Numbered from the stretch's first letter, positions 45,975 through 55,568 are shown. The stretch is 64,000 bases of DNA from Methylobacteriaceae bacterium (GCA_947444195.1 CANEZL010000010.1:1-64000); one strand, 5' to 3'. Numbers and translations: made by a program. The notes: a model not told the origin generated them from the letters alone.

Positions 45975-46140
45975 GGTCGCGTCCTCCCGCCGATGCGGCC
46001 CGGGGCCGGCGCCTTATTCACGCCATCAACGGGGAATGAGCAATGGGCGGGTCCCGCCTTCGGCGGTAGACTTTCGGCCAGGGCCGTGTCCGCCACGCCC
46101 GTGGGGGCCGGGCCGGCCGCCGCGGATGGGGGGCGCGCGG

Positions 46141-47235
46141 ATGCTACCGCAGCATCGCTGGTTCTGGGTGTTCATCCTCCTCGTCACGGCGCTGGCCGGG
46201 GTGGTCTACAACATCATCTTCGCCGCCGGCGCCTCGCCGCTCGCGGGCCTCGCCTACGGGCTCTGCGTGGGCGCCACGGCCCTGGCCTTCGACCGGGGCC
46301 TGATCCTGGCCGGCCTCCAGGCCCGGATCCGACGCCTGCCGGCCGTCCTGTTCGTTCCGGCCGCCGAACTCGCCTACGTGGCGATGATCGTGCTCGGCAA
46401 CGCGATGGGCGGCCTCGTGGTCTGGACCTTCGGGCTGACGAACGATCCCCTCGGCGAGGCCGTGCGCATGACGCCGCGGGTGCTCACCTACGCGCTCGCC
46501 GTCTCGGCGCTCCTCGTCTTCGTGATCCGCATGCGCGACCTCATCGGGGCGGAGGTCTTCGTCAACCTGCTGGTCGGCCGCTACCACCGGCCGGTGGAGG
46601 AGGAGCGGATCTTCCTGTTCCTCGACGTGGTCGGCTCCACCGCCTTCGCCGAGACCCACGGCGACCTGCGCGCCCAGGAATATCTCAGCGCGGTCTTCGC
46701 GACGCTCGCCGAGCCGGTGCGCCGCCACATGGGCTCGACGGACGACTATATCGGCGACCTCGCCATGATCACCTGGCCGATGCGGCGCGGCCTGCAGGAT
46801 GCGCGCTGCGTGGCCTGCGTCTTCGACGTGCTCGACAAGATCGAGGCCGAGGCCGACAGCTGGATCGCGCGCTTCGGCACGGTGCCGCGCCTGCGCGCCG
46901 CCCTGCACGGCGGATCGGTGGTGACGGCGGAAGTGGGCGTCGACCGGCACAAGATCGCCTATTTCGGCGACGCCGTGAACGTGACCGCGCGCATCGAGGC
47001 CCTGTGCCGTCCCCTCGGGGTCAATATCCTGATCTCGCAGGATCTCCTGGACCGCCTGCCGGCGCTGCCGCCCGGCATCCAGGCGCGCTCCCTCGGGGCC
47101 CATGCCCTGCGCGGCCGCGGCCAGCCGCTCTCGATCGCCACCCTCGACCGCACGGTGGACGAGGTCGTCCAGCCGCTGCGCCCCCTGGAGCGCGTCTCGA
47201 GTCAGGCCCGGCGCGCGGCGGGCCTGCGCCGATGA
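46141..47235 (+). CDS. Membrane-bound class III adenylate/guanylate cyclase
   Basis: The 364-residue product has four to five N-terminal membrane helices (residues about 5-140) and a C-terminal class III nucleotidyl cyclase domain: IFLFLDVVGSTAFAE (first metal Asp), YIGDLAMITW (second Asp), and YFGDAVNVTARIEAL (Asn and Arg that contact the transition state). The ATG at 46141 is used; another lies five codons upstream. Its stop overlaps the ATG of a small membrane protein gene. The signal sensed is unknown. Confidence 0.88.
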   Translation: MLPQHRWFWVFILLVTALAGVVYNIIFAAGASPLAGLAYGLCVGATALAFDRGLILAGLQARIRRLPAVLFVPAAELAYVAMIVLGNAMGGLVVWTFGLTNDPLGEAVRMTPRVLTYALAVSALLVFVIRMRDLIGAEVFVNLLVGRYHRPVEEERIFLFLDVVGSTAFAETHGDLRAQEYLSAVFATLAEPVRRHMGSTDDYIGDLAMITWPMRRGLQDARCVACVFDVLDKIEAEADSWIARFGTVPRLRAALHGGSVVTAEVGVDRHKIAYFGDAVNVTARIEALCRPLGVNILISQDLLDRLPALPPGIQARSLGAHALRGRGQPLSIATLDRTVDEVVQPLRPLERVSSQARRAAGLRR

Positions 47236-47432
47236 GAGGCGGGAGCGGGCGGGGCCTCGCGATCCTGGGAGCGGCCCTGCGCTACGGCCTGCCGCTCACG
47301 GGGCTCGTCGTGATCGGGCACGCCGTCCTCATCTCGATCGGCGGGGATATCGAGCACTGGGAATTCGCCCTCGGCGCGCTGCTGATCGCCCTGGGCTTCG
47401 GGGCGGGGATGATCGCGCAATCCGGCCGGTGA
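47232..47432 (+). CDS. Small two-helix membrane protein coupled to the cyclase
   Basis: A 66-residue product with two membrane segments (LRYGLPLTGLVVIGHAVLISI and FALGALLIALGFGAGMIA) joined by a short polar turn (GGDIEHWE). The ATG overlaps the cyclase stop (ATGA), so the two are co-translated. It might modulate the cyclase membrane domain; no family is recognised. Confidence 0.6.
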   Translation: MRGGSGRGLAILGAALRYGLPLTGLVVIGHAVLISIGGDIEHWEFALGALLIALGFGAGMIAQSGR

Positions 47433-47609
47433 CGGCGGACCCGCATCGGCCGCGCGCCCCGGTTACGGGCGCGCCGCTCCGCCTTCCGCGGAGGGAGGGC
47501 CGCGAGGCCCTGTCCGTTGCGTGGATCCTCTAGCCAGGGGACGCGCCGACGAGCACCGACACGATCGCCGGAGCCGCGCGGAGGGAGCGCGACCCGACCC
47601 GCTGCGTCG

Positions 47610-47846
47610 TCAGCGCGCGATCAGCGTCTTCAGCGCCTCGTTGATCCGGTCCTGCCAGCCGGGACCGTCCTTCTGGAAATGTTCGAGCACCGCGCTGTCG
47701 AGGCGCAGGCTCACCGATTCGCGCGCGCCCGGCACGGTGCGGGCCGGCTCGGCCGGCCCGTCGGGCTTGCGGGTGGTGGCCGCCCGGAAGGCGGCCTCCG
47801 CAGCCTGCCGCGGATCGGAGCCCCGGCGGCCTCCCATTCCTGCCAT
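47610..47846 (-). CDS. BrnA-like antitoxin family protein (no toxin partner seen)
   Basis: The 78-residue product ends with VSLRLDSAVLEHFQKDGPGW and NEALKTLI, the ribbon-helix-helix pattern of BrnA antitoxins. BrnA normally follows a brnT toxin gene. The upstream neighbour, six bases away, is a coiled-coil protein and not BrnT-like, so this is an orphan or has a new partner. Confidence 0.65.
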   Translation of the reverse strand: MAGMGGRRGSDPRQAAEAAFRAATTRKPDGPAEPARTVPGARESVSLRLDSAVLEHFQKDGPGWQDRINEALKTLIAR

Positions 47847-47852
47847 CGCCGC

Positions 47853-48167
47853 TCAGACCTTGCGGACGGTCTTGCGGGCGCCCGACTTCCGGGCGGCGGG
47901 AGCCTCCGCTGCCTTGGCCGCCTTGGCCTGGGCGTCGGCGGCCTCCTTGGCGAGACGCAGGGCGCGGAGCCGCGCCGTCCGCTCGTCGACCGCCCGGATG
48001 GCGGCGTGATGCTCGGCCATCGCCTGGGCGCCCTCGCGCGCCATGCGCTCGGCCCGCTCCGCCCGCTCGATGCGATTCTCCGCCCGCGCCTTCGCCTGCG
48101 CTTCGCGATCCTGCACCTCGTCCACGTCGTCCGTGTCGTCGATGCTGGTGTCGATCTGCTGGGTCAT
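47853..48167 (-). CDS. Ala/Lys-rich coiled-coil hypothetical protein
   Basis: The 104-residue product has an acidic start (SIDDTDDVDEVQDREAQ), a long coiled coil (ENRIERAERAERMAREG) and a Lys/Ala-rich basic tail (KAAEAPAARKSGARKTVRK) like those of histone-H1-like or nucleoid-binding proteins. It is six bases upstream of the BrnA-like gene and co-oriented with it. Confidence 0.55.
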   Translation of the reverse strand: MTQQIDTSIDDTDDVDEVQDREAQAKARAENRIERAERAERMAREGAQAMAEHHAAIRAVDERTARLRALRLAKEAADAQAKAAKAAEAPAARKSGARKTVRKV

Positions 48168-48393
48168 CCTGTCCCTTTCTGGCCTTCCAGGTCCGGACGG
48201 CGGTCGCCGGGCCTGTCGGCTGGTGCGGGTTGGGCCCTGGGAGGTGAGGCGGGCCGGTGCGCCGTCCCCGGGACGCAGAGATGGCAACATCCGCGGGCGC
48301 AGCACCTCTGATGTAGTGCGCTGCAACGGAATAACCAGCGTTACGGACAAGATTCCCCGCCGCGACGCCGGTTCCCGGGACGGCGAGACGCGC

Positions 48394-49686
48394 TCAGGCC
48401 GCGGCGATGCGCGGGGTGGCGGCCGCGCCAGGGGGCGCGTAGCCCCGCGTCTCCGGCATGAAGAACAGGTAGACGAGGAAGGCCAAGCCCGCGATGGCCG
48501 CCAGCGCCAGGAAGGCCGCCGAGAACCCGGCCGCCACGATGATGACGCCGGCCAGCGTGGCGCTGAGGGAGGCGCCGAGGCCCTGGGCCGTGGCGACGGC
48601 CCCTTGCGCGACGTTGAAGCGGCCGGTGCCGCGGGTGAGGTCGGCCACGACCACGGGGAAGAGCGCCCCGTAGACGCCGGCCCCGATCCCGTCGAGGAGC
48701 TGCACGCCGACGAGCCAGAACGGGTTGTCGGAGAAGGTGTAGAGCACGCCCCGCAGCGCCAGCACGCCGAAGGCCACCAGGAAGATCGGCTTGCGGCCGA
48801 TCGCGTCGGCCTTGGCGCCCACGAAGACGGCCACCGGCACCATCACGCATTGCGCGGCCACGATGCAGACCGCGATGAGCGAGGTCGCGTGGTCCTTGCC
48901 CGCGAGCTTCGTCAGCAGCTGCCCGACCGAGGGGAGCATGGCCGCGTTGGCGAGGTGGAAGGCCGCGCAGAGGAGCGCGAACAGCATCAGCATCCGGTTC
49001 TGGAGCAGGGCCGTGAGGCCGGAGGGCTGCTCGCCCGGCTCGTCGGCGGCATGGTCCAGGCCGCGGGCGAGGTCGTCGTCGATGGCCCTGGCCGGGATCA
49101 GCAGCATCGCCCCGATGGAGGCGACGGCGAGCGCGGCCATGAGCCAGAACACGACGATGGGGCCGAAGTAGTAGGCCGTGGCGCCTGCCACCGCGGCGGA
49201 GAAGGCGTTGCCGGCATGGTTGAAGCCCTCGTTGCGTCCGATCCGCTTGGCGAAGGCCTTCGGCCCGACCACGCCGAGGGTGATCGCGGCGAGCGCCGGG
49301 GGGAAGATCGCGCCGGCGATCCCCGCCAGGGACTGGGTGGCCGCGACGGCGAAGAAGTCGGTGATGAAGGGCAGGACGAGGCAGCTCAGGGTGACGGCGA
49401 CGGCGGCCGCGATGACCACGAGCCGCTTCTGCCGGGTCCGGTCGATCAGGGCGCCGGCCGGCGTCTGGGCGATGAGCCCGGCGATCCCGGAGATCGTGAT
49501 GACGAGGCCGATGGTCGCCTCGTTCCAGCCCTGTTCGGGGCCGCGCACGGCGAGCAGGTAGATCGCCAGATAGGGGCCGAGGCCGTCGCGCACGTCGGCG
49601 AGAAAGAAGTTCAGGGCGTCGAGGCCGCGCAGCACGCGCGGCGCGGGAGAACGGGCCGCGTCGTCGGATCGAGTACCGGAAACCAT
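48394..49686 (-). CDS. MFS transporter
   Basis: The 430-residue product has twelve membrane helices in two halves separated by a charged cytoplasmic loop (residues about 205-235). It shows the MFS motif A pattern in TPAGALIDRTRQKRLV and in FVGAKADAIGRKPIFL. The family includes drug and metabolite exporters; the substrate is not evident. The ATG at 49686 gives the natural start. Confidence 0.88.
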   Translation of the reverse strand: MVSGTRSDDAARSPAPRVLRGLDALNFFLADVRDGLGPYLAIYLLAVRGPEQGWNEATIGLVITISGIAGLIAQTPAGALIDRTRQKRLVVIAAAVAVTLSCLVLPFITDFFAVAATQSLAGIAGAIFPPALAAITLGVVGPKAFAKRIGRNEGFNHAGNAFSAAVAGATAYYFGPIVVFWLMAALAVASIGAMLLIPARAIDDDLARGLDHAADEPGEQPSGLTALLQNRMLMLFALLCAAFHLANAAMLPSVGQLLTKLAGKDHATSLIAVCIVAAQCVMVPVAVFVGAKADAIGRKPIFLVAFGVLALRGVLYTFSDNPFWLVGVQLLDGIGAGVYGALFPVVVADLTRGTGRFNVAQGAVATAQGLGASLSATLAGVIIVAAGFSAAFLALAAIAGLAFLVYLFFMPETRGYAPPGAAATPRIAAA

Positions 49687-49793
49687 CGCACCCTCGGGAG
49701 ACGGGCGCCCGTCGCGCCCGGCTCCCAAGGCCTTGCCACGGCCGCGGTTCCGCGGCTGCCCCACACGATCGCGTGATCGGCGGGGGGTGGCCT

Positions 49794-50834
49794 TCAGCGC
49801 ACCTTGTAGTTCAGCGGGATCGTCACCGTCAGGCTCGCCTGGTTCACGCCGGGCGGCGCGGCGGGCAGGCTGCCGCGCACGGCGCCGAGAGCCGCGCTGT
49901 CGATCTGGCCGACGCCGCTGCTGCGGGCGAGGCCCGCGCCGCTCACTTGGCCGGAGCGCGAGACCGTGAAGCGGATGAGCGCGGTGCCGCCGGCGGTGCC
50001 CACCGCCGCGCCCGGGTTCATCCGGCCGTGGATCGCCGCGCTGATCGCGCCGGTCCATTGCCGCATGGCGCTCGGATCGCTGCCCGCCGCCGCGCGGCCG
50101 GCGGCGTTCTGGCGCGAGGCCGAGGCCGAGTTCTGGGTCGAGGCGCCCTGGCTCGCCTTGGCTTCCCGCGCCTTGGCCTCGCGGGCGGCCTTGATCTTGG
50201 CCTCGCGGATGGCCTCGCGGCGCTCCTCGGCGAGTTCCTCGCGGCGCTTCGCCTCGCGGGCGGCTTTCAGCTTGGCCTCGCGCTCGGCCTTCAGCTTGGC
50301 GAGATCGGGCTTCGGCTTCTCCGGCTCGACGGGCTTGGGCGTCTCGGCCACCACCGGGGGCGGGGGCGCCATGGGCTCGGCCTCGGGCGCCGTCGAGGTG
50401 ACGATCTGGCTCTCGGGCTCGAGGGGAACCGTCTCGGGCGGCGCCTCGACCATCGCCTGGGTCTGCGGCGGCGTCTCGGCCGGGGTCTCCTCCGGCTTCA
50501 CCTCGGCGACCTCCGCCGGGGGCGGGGGCTGCGTCGCCTCCTCCACGGGCTGCTCGGTGGGCGTCGTCTCCGGGGGCGTCGCGACGCTCGCCTGCTGCTC
50601 GCTCGGCGCCTGGGTCTCGGCCTCCGTCATCAGGGGCGCCAGATCGATGGAGATCTGCTGCTCGCCGGGGGGCGCGGGCGGCGCGAGGCGCAGGAAGGCG
50701 ATCCCGATCAGGGCGAGGCTGTGGAGGGCGAGGGCGACGACGAAGGCCGCCACCAGCCCGGAGGGCCGGCGGCCTGGATCGTTCGGCATCGCGCCGGCGA
50801 GATCCGGACCCGCGGGCAGGGAGGTACCGCTCAT
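49794..50834 (-). CDS. tonB: TonB-family energy transducer
   Basis: The 346-residue product has one N-terminal membrane anchor (SGLVAAFVVALALHSLALIGI), a long Pro/Glu-rich periplasmic spacer (residues 60-185), a Lys/Ala/Glu helical stretch and a C-terminal TonB fold (AISAAIHGRMNPGAA ... GTALIRFTVSRSGQVSGAGL). With ExbB and ExbD it powers outer-membrane receptors such as siderophore transporters. It lies four bases downstream of exbD. Confidence 0.9.
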   Translation of the reverse strand: MSGTSLPAGPDLAGAMPNDPGRRPSGLVAAFVVALALHSLALIGIAFLRLAPPAPPGEQQISIDLAPLMTEAETQAPSEQQASVATPPETTPTEQPVEEATQPPPPAEVAEVKPEETPAETPPQTQAMVEAPPETVPLEPESQIVTSTAPEAEPMAPPPPVVAETPKPVEPEKPKPDLAKLKAEREAKLKAAREAKRREELAEERREAIREAKIKAAREAKAREAKASQGASTQNSASASRQNAAGRAAAGSDPSAMRQWTGAISAAIHGRMNPGAAVGTAGGTALIRFTVSRSGQVSGAGLARSSGVGQIDSAALGAVRGSLPAAPPGVNQASLTVTIPLNYKVR

Positions 50835-50838
50835 CGGA

Positions 50839-51330
50839 TCAGCGCGCGCTCCCCTCGGCGGGGGCCGCGGGGGCGGCTGCGCCCGGCGCGGCGCCGCCCG
50901 GGGCCTGGGCGATGAGGGAGACCTTGGTGAAGCCGGCCTGCCCGATGAGGCCCATCACCTCCATGATCTTGCCGTAGGGCACGTCCCGGTCGCCGCGCAC
51001 CAGCACCACCTGGTCCTTGTCCTCGGCGGCCATCGTCTTCAGGCGGGCCACCAGGGTGTCCACGGTGAAGACCTCCTTGGCGATCGAGGGCTGGCCCTCC
51101 TTGTCGATCGTCACCTCCATGGGCTTCTTCGCCTGGGCCACCTTGGCGGCGGCCGTCTTCGGCAGCTGCACCGGCACGCCCGTGGTCATCAGGGGCGCGG
51201 CCACCATGAAGATGATCAGCAGCACGAGCATCACGTCCACCATCGGGGTGACGTTGATCTCGGACATGGGGGTGGCGTCGAGGCCGTCCTCGTCGTCGCC
51301 GCCGCTCGCGCGGATGGAACCCATCGCCAT
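50839..51330 (-). CDS. exbD: ExbD/TolR-family proton-channel subunit
   Basis: The 163-residue product has a cytoplasmic tail, one membrane helix with the functional Asp (INVTPMVDVMLVLLIIFMV) and a periplasmic domain (VVLVRGDRDVPYGKIMEVM). The C-terminal 25 residues are Ala/Pro-rich. Located between exbB and tonB in one operon; two ATG codons six bases apart are possible starts. Confidence 0.93.
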   Translation of the reverse strand: MAMGSIRASGGDDEDGLDATPMSEINVTPMVDVMLVLLIIFMVAAPLMTTGVPVQLPKTAAAKVAQAKKPMEVTIDKEGQPSIAKEVFTVDTLVARLKTMAAEDKDQVVLVRGDRDVPYGKIMEVMGLIGQAGFTKVSLIAQAPGGAAPGAAAPAAPAEGSAR

Positions 51331-51443
51331 GGGGCGTCTCCGGACTGGCAGGACCGCGCGCGCGGGCGCTGCTCAGGAATGAGAAATCAGGTTGCTGTGC
51401 CGCCGGGCCCGGAAGCCCCGCGGCGGGAGGGGCCGGCGCGCGG

Positions 51444-52130
<687 letters not shown>

Positions 52131-52270
52131 CTCGGGCTCCTCACATCTCGGATCAGGTGCGGCAACGGCTGCCGCCCGCCCGGCGGCGGGAGGCCGCCGG
52201 GCGGTTCGCATCTCGGTTCGGGCCGCGCCGGGCGTCCCCCGCTTCGGCGCGGGGGCGCGGGCGCCACGCC

Positions 52271-52302
52271 CCCGTTCCGGCGCTCTCGCGCGCCGGAACG
52301 GG
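52271..52302. terminator. Perfect hairpin between the secreted-protein gene and exbB
   Basis: A 13-bp perfect inverted repeat (CCCGTTCCGGCGC / GCGCCGGAACGGG, 6-base loop) lies 23 bases after the stop of the minus-strand gene at 52325. No T-run follows. It could end that transcript or sit in the exbB leader. Confidence 0.45.
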
Positions 52303-52324
52303 ATTCACGTCGGCGAGGAGCGCT

Positions 52325-52858
52325 CTAGCGGTCGAAGGAAACGCCCGCCTTGGTCTCGGTCTCGGTGCGCTCCAGGCAGGCCTCGCGGCCGGCATCCCCG
52401 CCCTCGCAGGCGAGCACGTCGTTCAGGAGAACCCGGCCGATCTTCGGGCAGGCGATCCCGGGGAAGTCGAAGATCTTCACGGTGGTCTTGCGGGCCGGGA
52501 GCGGCCCGAACTCCACCGCGACGCGCTTCTGCGCGACGCCCTCGGTGTCGAAGGCGAAGAGGTCGAGCTTGTACGTCTTCAGGGCCGTGCCCTTGCTGTT
52601 GTCCACGAGCATGGTCACGCGGCAGGCCTCGCCCGCGGGCTCCAGGCGGTTCAGCTGAAGCTTCAGCGGCGCCTTGTCGGCGCCCGCGCGCTCCTCGGCG
52701 AGCGCCGCCCCGGCGAATGCGGGCAGCGCGAGCAGGGCGAGGGCGCAGACGGCCGCGCCGCGCAGGCCCCGGGGCCGGGAAGCCCGACGATGGATCGCGC
52801 CTGCCGACGTCACCTGCACCTCTATAACCACGCGCTGTCCCTCGCTCTCGTTGTCCAT
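52325..52858 (-). CDS. Secreted hypothetical protein
   Basis: The 177-residue product (ATG at 52858) has a signal peptide after a long basic n-region (RGLRGAAVCALALLALPAFAGAALA). A GTG at 52813 with GAGGTGCAG in front would shorten it to the usual signal-peptide length and may be the true start. The mature part is beta-rich with four cysteines (ACRVTM, ACPKI, ACEGG, ACLER) likely in disulfides. No specific family recognised. Confidence 0.6.
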   Translation of the reverse strand: MDNESEGQRVVIEVQVTSAGAIHRRASRPRGLRGAAVCALALLALPAFAGAALAEERAGADKAPLKLQLNRLEPAGEACRVTMLVDNSKGTALKTYKLDLFAFDTEGVAQKRVAVEFGPLPARKTTVKIFDFPGIACPKIGRVLLNDVLACEGGDAGREACLERTETETKAGVSFDR

Positions 52859-52889
52859 GGTCCGGCCCGGCGCCCGTCCCGCGCCCGGG

Positions 52890-53387
52890 TCAGTGCAGGG
52901 CCGCGCCGGCCGGGCGGCCCTGCGGCGCCGAACCGAGCCGCTCCGCCGCCGCATCGATCGCCGCCACGGCCACGCGGACCGCCTCGACGAGGCGGGGCGC
53001 CGCCTCCCGGCCCGCGATCTCGGCCGCTTCCCGGGCGACCTCGTCCCAGAGATGGCGCCGCCCGCGCCCGATCAGGGCGACCAGCGCGCATTCGTGGCCC
53101 GTCGCCCGGCAGCAGGTCGCCGGCATGAAGGACCAGTCGCCGTCGCGCTCCGCCCGGAGCGCCCGCACGATCGCCACCGCGCAAGCGACGAACCGGCTGC
53201 CGGCCTCGACGCCGAGGAGGCGCTCGGCGCCGTCGAAGGCGGCGTCCCAGCAGGCCACGTCGCTCGTCATGTAGCCGGCCGCCACGAACCGCACCACGGA
53301 CAGGGCCAGCACGTCGGCATCGTCGCCGCAGACCTCGGTGACACGCGGCATCGCCGCATGGCTCGGCGGGGTCGATGACGCGGTCAT
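52890..53387 (-). CDS. Hypothetical protein
   Basis: The 165-residue product is helical and Ala-rich with a short Cys cluster (PATCCRATGHEC) and an otherwise hydrophobic core (ADVLALSVVRFVAAGYM). No signal peptide or membrane span stands out. It is the upstream gene on the minus strand before the secreted-protein gene. No family recognised. Confidence 0.55.
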   Translation of the reverse strand: MTASSTPPSHAAMPRVTEVCGDDADVLALSVVRFVAAGYMTSDVACWDAAFDGAERLLGVEAGSRFVACAVAIVRALRAERDGDWSFMPATCCRATGHECALVALIGRGRRHLWDEVAREAAEIAGREAAPRLVEAVRVAVAAIDAAAERLGSAPQGRPAGAALH

Positions 53388-53601
53388 GGGGCCTCCGGTC
53401 CGGCACGCGGAAGGGAGCCGCCTGCCGGGCGGCGATATCCGAGTTGCGGCATCCGGATCAAGATCTGCCGAGAAAATCAGAGTAGTTCCAAACTGTTACT
53501 CGGAGCTTGGCCGAGACGGCTCCTGTTGGGTTCCTTTTCCTCCCGGACGGATATGCCGAAAGATCCCGGCCGACGTTCCCTGCCGGCCGGACGTCCGATC
53601 C

Positions 53602-53632
53602 CTTGATCGGGGTCGGGCTGGCACCTTATCTA
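53602..53632 (+). promoter_or_regulatory. Candidate RpoH (sigma-32) heat-shock promoter
   Basis: CTTG (53602-53605), 18 bases, then CCTTATCTA (53624-53632). This matches the alphaproteobacterial RpoH consensus CTTG-N17/18-CYTATNT and lies about 170 bases upstream of the Hsp20 gene, in a 400-base gap that otherwise contains no gene. Confidence 0.6.
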
Positions 53633-53776
53633 GGAGGTCCGGCCCGCGGGCCGGGTGGGGCGCTGCGTCTGCGGGCTCCACGGTCTGAGAGGTGCCCAAA
53701 CGCGTCCGGTCGCTTCCCCTGGAACGCCCCGCCGCCGCGGCGGCAGGTCTCCGGGACGGGCGCGGGCGCGCCGGGG

Positions 53777-53789
53777 CCTCGTCTTGAGG
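53777..53789 (+). promoter_or_regulatory. Hairpin over the Hsp20 ribosome-binding site
   Basis: CCTC-GTCTT-GAGG folds into a small 4-bp hairpin that buries the GAGG of the probable Shine-Dalgarno sequence just ahead of the Hsp20 start. Small heat-shock genes of Rhizobiales often have such thermosensing (ROSE-type) leaders. The full ROSE consensus is not visible, so this is a suggestion. Confidence 0.3.
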
Positions 53790-53801
53790 ATGCCTGCCGC
53801 G

Positions 53802-54230
53802 ATGACCCGTCCCTCTCCGTTCGGACATCCCTTCCTGCTCGGCTTCGACGAGATCGAGCAGGCCCTCGACCGGGTCTCCAAGGCCGCCAACGACGGCTAC
53901 CCGCCCTACAACATCGAGCGCGTGCCCCGCACCGAGCGCGAGCCGGAGCGCCTGCGCATCACGCTCGCGGTGGCCGGCTTCACCCGCGACCAGCTCGATG
54001 TGATGCTGGAGGAGAACCAGCTCGTGGTGCGCGGGCGTCAGGTCGAGGAGCGCGAGCGGCACTACCTCCATCGCGGCATCGCCGCGCGCCAGTTCCAGCG
54101 GGCCTTCCTGCTCGCGGACGGCATGGAGGTGCTCGGCGCCGACCTGTCGAACGGCCTGCTCTCCATCGACCTCGTGCGCCCGGAGCCCGACCGGGTTGTG
54201 CGCAAGATCGCCATCGCCGCACGCGATTGA
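53802..54230 (+). CDS. Hsp20-family small heat-shock protein
   Basis: The 142-residue chaperone binds unfolding proteins without ATP. It has the alpha-crystallin domain: YNIERVPRTEREPERLRITLAVAGF, LDVMLEENQLVVRG and LLSIDLVRPEPD, with a short N-terminal arm containing FLLGFDEIEQALDRV (the IbpA/HspD-type GFD start). An ATG at 53790 would add four residues. A probable RpoH promoter is upstream and a DUF1150 gene downstream, the usual alphaproteobacterial arrangement. Confidence 0.92.
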   Translation: MTRPSPFGHPFLLGFDEIEQALDRVSKAANDGYPPYNIERVPRTEREPERLRITLAVAGFTRDQLDVMLEENQLVVRGRQVEERERHYLHRGIAARQFQRAFLLADGMEVLGADLSNGLLSIDLVRPEPDRVVRKIAIAARD

Positions 54231-54325
54231 TTGCCGGCAGCAGGGTTCCCACATCCGGTCCAGGCCCCGCGATCGCTTCGGGATCGTCCGGGGCGAGACG
54301 CTCTGCCTTGAAGGAGGGCACGCGC

Positions 54326-54610
54326 ATGACCGACCTGAACCCTGCTCCCCTGACCCCCGCGGATCTCGATCCCACCGAGTTCAACGCCGCCGACCTCGCG
54401 GCCCTGGGCGAGGGGCACATCGCCTACGTGCGGGCGATCCGCTCCGACGACGTCCGGCGGATGTTCCCGCAGGCGCCCGAACTGACCCCCGGCCTCGACC
54501 TGTTCGCCCTGCTCTCGGCGAGCGGCGCGCCGATCCTGCTCGCCGATTCGCGCGAGGTCGTGCTGGCCAACGCCTTCGCGCACGACCTGCAGCCGGTCAG
54601 CCTGCACTGA
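54326..54610 (+). CDS. DUF1150 family protein
   Basis: The 94-residue product matches the DUF1150 pattern (LAALGEGHIAYVRAIRSDDVRRMFPQ ... LFALLSASGAPILLADSRE). The family is confined to Alphaproteobacteria and commonly lies directly after an hsp20 gene, as here. AAGGAGGG precedes the ATG at good spacing. Its function is not known; a stress-related role is inferred from the company it keeps. Confidence 0.85.
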   Translation: MTDLNPAPLTPADLDPTEFNAADLAALGEGHIAYVRAIRSDDVRRMFPQAPELTPGLDLFALLSASGAPILLADSREVVLANAFAHDLQPVSLH

Positions 54611-54628
54611 GGGCTCGCGGGCGGCGTC

Positions 54629-55414
54629 CTACGGCGCCGCCCGGCCCATCTCGGCCACGGCGGACACGAGCCGGGCGATGTCCTGGTCGCGCGACAGGCG
54701 GTGGTCGCCGTCGGCGATCAGGGTCAGGACCGTTCCCTCGGCCGGGAGCCGGTCGAGGAGCTTGAAGGCCTGCGCGTGCGGCACGTCCGGGTCGCGCATG
54801 CCCTGCAGGATGTGGACGGGGCAGCCGAGATCGAGCGGCCCGGTCAGCAGCCGGTTGGCCCGGCCGTCCGCGATCAGGCGCATGGTGACCGGGTCCGGCT
54901 CCGGCGCGTAGGCGCTCTGGCGCATCCAGACCCCGTCGCGCTCCAGGGTGTCGCGCACGGATTGCGGGAACTGGTCCCACATCAGGTCCTCGGTGAAGTC
55001 GAGGGCCGGCGCGATCAGGACGAGGCCCACCGCGGGCGCCTCCCCGCGGGCGAGGCGGGCGCGGGCGGCGAGGCAGGCGATCCAGCCGCCCATGGACGAG
55101 CCGACGAGGATGGGCCGGTCCGGCACGCGGGCGGCGAGCACGGCCTCCGCGTCGGCGGTCCAGCTGGAGATGGTGCAGGCGGCGAACTCCCCCTCGGACG
55201 CCCCGTGCCCGGCATAGTCGAACCGCACGAAGCGCCGGCCGGCCCGCGCGGCCCAGGCATCGAGGGCGGTGGCCTTCGTCGCCCCCATGTCCGAGCGGAA
55301 GCCGCCGAGCCAGACCACGGAGGGACCGGCGCCCTCGCGGACGCGTACCGCGATCCTGCGCCGCTCCGCGCCGTCTCCGACAGTGACGAAATCCGGGCTC
55401 CCGACATCGACCAT
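54629..55414 (-). CDS. Alpha/beta hydrolase (ABHD10-like)
   Basis: The 261-residue product has the nucleophile motif VGSSMGGW (Ser107), a typical oxyanion start (VVWLGGFRSDMGATKA), an acid in GMRDPDVP and the catalytic His in DGDHRLS. The RFDYAGHGASEG strand is typical of the mammalian ABHD10-like thioesterases and bacterial carboxylesterases. The ATG at 55414 is the natural start. It converges with DUF1150. Confidence 0.85.
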   Translation of the reverse strand: MVDVGSPDFVTVGDGAERRRIAVRVREGAGPSVVWLGGFRSDMGATKATALDAWAARAGRRFVRFDYAGHGASEGEFAACTISSWTADAEAVLAARVPDRPILVGSSMGGWIACLAARARLARGEAPAVGLVLIAPALDFTEDLMWDQFPQSVRDTLERDGVWMRQSAYAPEPDPVTMRLIADGRANRLLTGPLDLGCPVHILQGMRDPDVPHAQAFKLLDRLPAEGTVLTLIADGDHRLSRDQDIARLVSAVAEMGRAAP

Positions 55415-55568
55415 GCTGTTCTCCGCCCTGGTTGCTTCCCGCCGTGAACGTTTCGTCTTCAAGGTCCGTTTACCGGACCGTAAAGCGCGGCAGCGATCCT
55501 GAAGCAATGAGTGAATGCGTCATGACGGATCGCGTGCCGTCCCGGATCGTTCCCGCGGGAACCGGGCG

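Noticed and set aside
47433..48393. BrnT toxin next to the BrnA-like gene
   Set aside because: Neither neighbour has the BrnT pattern; the upstream gene is a coiled-coil protein.
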